A stretch of 7,132 nt of DNA, taken from NCBI GenBank assembly GCA_003219495.1, contig QHOZ01000017.1:2012-9143 (forward strand), given 5' to 3'. The position numbers and the translations under genes were made by a program. Below the pieces are notes generated by a model. It was not told the origin of the DNA. It ran no database searches and saw only the letters and a program-made list of their open reading frames with translations. The stretch comes from Verrucomicrobiota bacterium. Its GTDB lineage: Bacteria; Verrucomicrobiota; Verrucomicrobiae; Chthoniobacterales; UBA10450. Positions 4,673 to 7,132 of the stretch are shown here, one piece after another (within the stretch, counting starts at the first letter, position 1; each line of letters opens with the position of its first letter).

Positions 4673-7132
4673 ATGATCAAATCGTTCGTCCGCTTTTCTC
4701 TTTGGTCGATGGTCTCATTGTCGATCTTGCATTCCTCTAACGCTGTCGAACCAAGTCCGGCGGTAAAAGCGAAGGCTGGTGGCGGAAACACACCGGCGCC
4801 GACGGCGTCGCCAACTGCAACGCCGAAACCGCTGCCTCCCGGCGCAATTGACGAAAAACTTTTTAGCGGAATGCAGTGGCGCCAGGTCGGCCCATTTCGC
4901 GGCGGACGCGCGCTCGCGATCGAAGGCGTGCCGGGCGAGCCGGACACGTGGTATTTCGGCGCGGTTGCCGGCGGCCTTTGGAAAACGACGGACGCCGGGC
5001 AGAACTGGTCGCCGCTATTCGATAAGCAGGATATCTCATCGATCGGCGCGATCGCGGTGGCGCCTTCGGACCACAATGTGATTTATGTCGGCACCGGTGA
5101 AGCGGCGGTTCGCGGCAACACAACTTACGGCACCGGCGTTTACAAATCGATCGATGCCGGCAAGAGCTGGAAAAATGTCGGACTGAAAGACACGCACAAC
5201 ATCGGAGCGGTGATTGTCGATCCAAGAAATGAAAACGTGGCGATCGTCGCCGCGCTCGGTCACGCGTTCGGACCGAACAAGGAGCGCGGAATTTTTCGGA
5301 CAAGCGATGGCGGCAAAACGTGGACGAACGTTTTGTTCAAAGATGAAAACACCGGCGGCATCGACGTCGTTTTCGACCCGCACAATCCGAACATTGTTTT
5401 CGCCGCGATGTGGCAAGCGAAACGGCAACCCTGGTTTTTCTCGAGCGGCGGCGGCGGCAGCGGGCTTTATCGATCCGACGATAACGGCGCGACCTGGAAA
5501 CGTCTCGAAGGCAACGGACTTCCCGATGGAATTCTCGGACGTATCGGCATTTCGGTTTCCGGCGCGGACTCGAACCGCATTTACGCAATCATCGAGGCCA
5601 AGGAAGGTGGAATTTATCGCTCGGAAGACGCCGGCAATAAATGGACGCGTATCAACGAAGACGGACGTTTTCGCCAGCGCGCCTGGTACTTCTCGAAAAT
5701 TTATGCCGATCCAAAATCCGCGGACACGGTTTACGTTTTAAACACCGGCGCCTTCAAATCGGTTGATGGCGGCAAGACGTTTAACTTGTTGCCCGCACGT
5801 CACGGTGATCATCACGGTCTCTGGATCGATCCACAAAATCCGAATCGCATCGGCAATGCGAACGACGGCGGCGCTGCCATCTCGATCGACGGCGGCAAAA
5901 CTTGGACGACGCAAAATAATCAGCCGACCGCGCAGTTTTATCACGTCGCGGTGGACAACGCGTTTCCGTATCACATTTACGGCGCCCAACAGGACAACTC
6001 GAACGTTTGCATCGCGAGCCGCACCGATTCGGGCGTGATCGGGCCGCAGGATTGGTATCCAGCGGGCGACGGCGAATGCGGTTTCGTCATCCCCGATCCG
6101 CGCGACTGGCACACGATTTATTCAAACAGCGAAGGCTACGTCGTGCGCTACAACAAATTGAAAGAGGACGTTCAGGACATCAGTCCCTATCCGATGGACA
6201 ATTCGGGACACGGCGCAAAAGATTTGAAGCATCGTTTTCAATGGGTCTCGCCGTTGTTGTTGTCGCCGCACAATCCAGACGTGATTTACACCGCGGCGGA
6301 ATGCGTTTTCAAATCAACCGATCATGGCCAGAGCTGGGCGCAGATTAGTCAGGACCTGACGCGCAACGACAAAACGAAACAGGAACCGAGCGGTGGTCCG
6401 CTGACGAACGACATCACGTCGGTTGAATATTACGACACAATTTTCGCGCTCACGGAATCGCCGGTGACGCAAGGCACGCTCTGGGCGGGCAGCGACGACG
6501 GATTGATTCACGTCAGCACGGATGATGGCGCGAATTGGAGCAACGTGTCGCCGAAAATGCCGGAGTGGAGCACGGTCGATTTGATCGAAGCTTCGCCGAG
6601 CGACGGCAAGACTGCTTACGCCGCGATTGATCGACATAAGCTCGACGATTTCAAACCGTACATTTTCAAAACGAGCGATCTCGGCAAAACGTGGACGTCC
6701 ATCGTGAACGGAATTCCTGACGGCGCGTACGTGCACGCAATTCGCGAGGATCCAAAGAAGAAGGAAATTCTATACGCCGGCACCGAGCTCGGCGTTTACG
6801 TCTCGTTCGACAGCGGCGCGCATTGGCAGCCGTTGCAATTAAACCTTCCGCCGTCGCCGATTCACGATCTCGTTGTGAAAGACGACGATCTCGTCGTCGC
6901 GACGCATGGCAGATCGTTTTGGGTTTTGGATAACTTGACGCCGCTCCGACAAATCAACGCGCAGTCTGCGAGTTCCGATTTCGTTTTGTATCAACCTGAA
7001 GTCGGGTTGCGTTTGCATTATCCGGAGGAATTCGATAAGCGGCAGCCCGTCGGCGACAATCCGCCTGCCGGCGTGATGATTGATTACTTCCTCAAGACCG
7101 CGCCGAAAGACGAAGTGACGATGGATATTTTG
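4673..7132 (+). CDS. Secreted Asp-box (BNR/VPS10-like) beta-propeller protein, 3' end outside window
   Basis: The frame is open from ATG 4673 to the last base, giving 820 residues without a stop, so the gene is truncated by the window edge. Residues 1-24 form a signal peptide (MIKSFVRF, a hydrophobic core, then SSNA|V). A Pro/Ala/Thr-rich linker reaches to about residue 57. The domain begins with WRQVGPFRGGRA near 69-80. Eleven Asp-box motifs (S/T-x-D-x-G-x-x-W/F) start near residues 105, 159, 210, 268, 317, 363, 404, 548, 615, 667 and 711. Each marks the turn of one propeller blade, enough for two propellers or one large sortilin-like ring. THGRSFWVLD at 744-753 closes the propeller region, as in family members usually labelled glycosyl hydrolase or VPS10-like, about 1000-1100 residues long. 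I see no sialidase-type Arg triad or other proven catalytic set, so enzymatic activity should not be assumed. A binding role on the cell surface or in the periplasm is equally possible. It follows the iron cluster by 55 bp but has no obvious functional tie to it. Confidence 0.9.
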   Translation, partial: MIKSFVRFSLWSMVSLSILHSSNAVEPSPAVKAKAGGGNTPAPTASPTATPKPLPPGAIDEKLFSGMQWRQVGPFRGGRALAIEGVPGEPDTWYFGAVAGGLWKTTDAGQNWSPLFDKQDISSIGAIAVAPSDHNVIYVGTGEAAVRGNTTYGTGVYKSIDAGKSWKNVGLKDTHNIGAVIVDPRNENVAIVAALGHAFGPNKERGIFRTSDGGKTWTNVLFKDENTGGIDVVFDPHNPNIVFAAMWQAKRQPWFFSSGGGGSGLYRSDDNGATWKRLEGNGLPDGILGRIGISVSGADSNRIYAIIEAKEGGIYRSEDAGNKWTRINEDGRFRQRAWYFSKIYADPKSADTVYVLNTGAFKSVDGGKTFNLLPARHGDHHGLWIDPQNPNRIGNANDGGAAISIDGGKTWTTQNNQPTAQFYHVAVDNAFPYHIYGAQQDNSNVCIASRTDSGVIGPQDWYPAGDGECGFVIPDPRDWHTIYSNSEGYVVRYNKLKEDVQDISPYPMDNSGHGAKDLKHRFQWVSPLLLSPHNPDVIYTAAECVFKSTDHGQSWAQISQDLTRNDKTKQEPSGGPLTNDITSVEYYDTIFALTESPVTQGTLWAGSDDGLIHVSTDDGANWSNVSPKMPEWSTVDLIEASPSDGKTAYAAIDRHKLDDFKPYIFKTSDLGKTWTSIVNGIPDGAYVHAIREDPKKKEILYAGTELGVYVSFDSGAHWQPLQLNLPPSPIHDLVVKDDDLVVATHGRSFWVLDNLTPLRQINAQSASSDFVLYQPEVGLRLHYPEEFDKRQPVGDNPPAGVMIDYFLKTAPKDEVTMDIL

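Noticed and set aside
4863..6736. Several open frames of 83-146 codons on the minus strand and in other plus frames across the propeller gene
   Set aside because: They are Arg/Ser-rich mirror frames of a strongly coding GC-rich gene. None has a signal peptide, domain or plausible start context.
4673..7132. Calling the propeller protein a sialidase
   Set aside because: Asp boxes occur in many non-sialidase propellers. The catalytic Arg triad and the Tyr/Glu pair cannot be identified.

Overview
The window looks like chromosomal DNA from a Gram-negative soil-type bacterium. Verrucomicrobiota (Chthoniobacterales-like) is my best guess and Acidobacteriota the main alternative. The call rests on the style of the proteins: signal-peptide hypothetical proteins, two predicted outer-membrane barrels, a lipoprotein cytochrome and a large Asp-box propeller protein. 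No 16S rRNA or other marker gene is present, so the phylum is an inference. I see no tRNA, rRNA, CRISPR array, insertion sequence or phage gene.

Layout. Positions 1-291 hold the 3' end of a plus-strand gene that looks like a SRPBCC-type ligand-binding protein. A small secreted protein of unknown function lies on the minus strand at 313-546, convergent with it. A 109-bp divergent gap follows. Next is a secreted hypothetical gene (656-1544) whose reading frame is broken once, near 1150-1175. A weak terminator-like hairpin sits at its stop codon.

Positions 1621-4617 carry a tight four-gene plus-strand cluster: an FTR1-family iron permease, an outer-membrane beta-barrel, a small single-haem c-type cytochrome lipoprotein and a second outer-membrane beta-barrel. 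The spacings are 22 bp, 0 bp and a 4-bp ATGA overlap, so the genes are almost certainly co-transcribed. The set suggests an envelope-spanning iron system: barrels in the outer membrane, a tethered cytochrome for redox chemistry, and FTR1 as the inner-membrane permease. The usual EfeO, EfeB, P19 and cupredoxin partners are not in the window. This cluster is the most interesting item here.

From 4673 to the right edge runs one long open frame of at least 820 codons. It encodes a secreted Asp-box (BNR/VPS10-like) beta-propeller protein with eleven recognisable Asp-box motifs. Its C-terminus lies outside the window.
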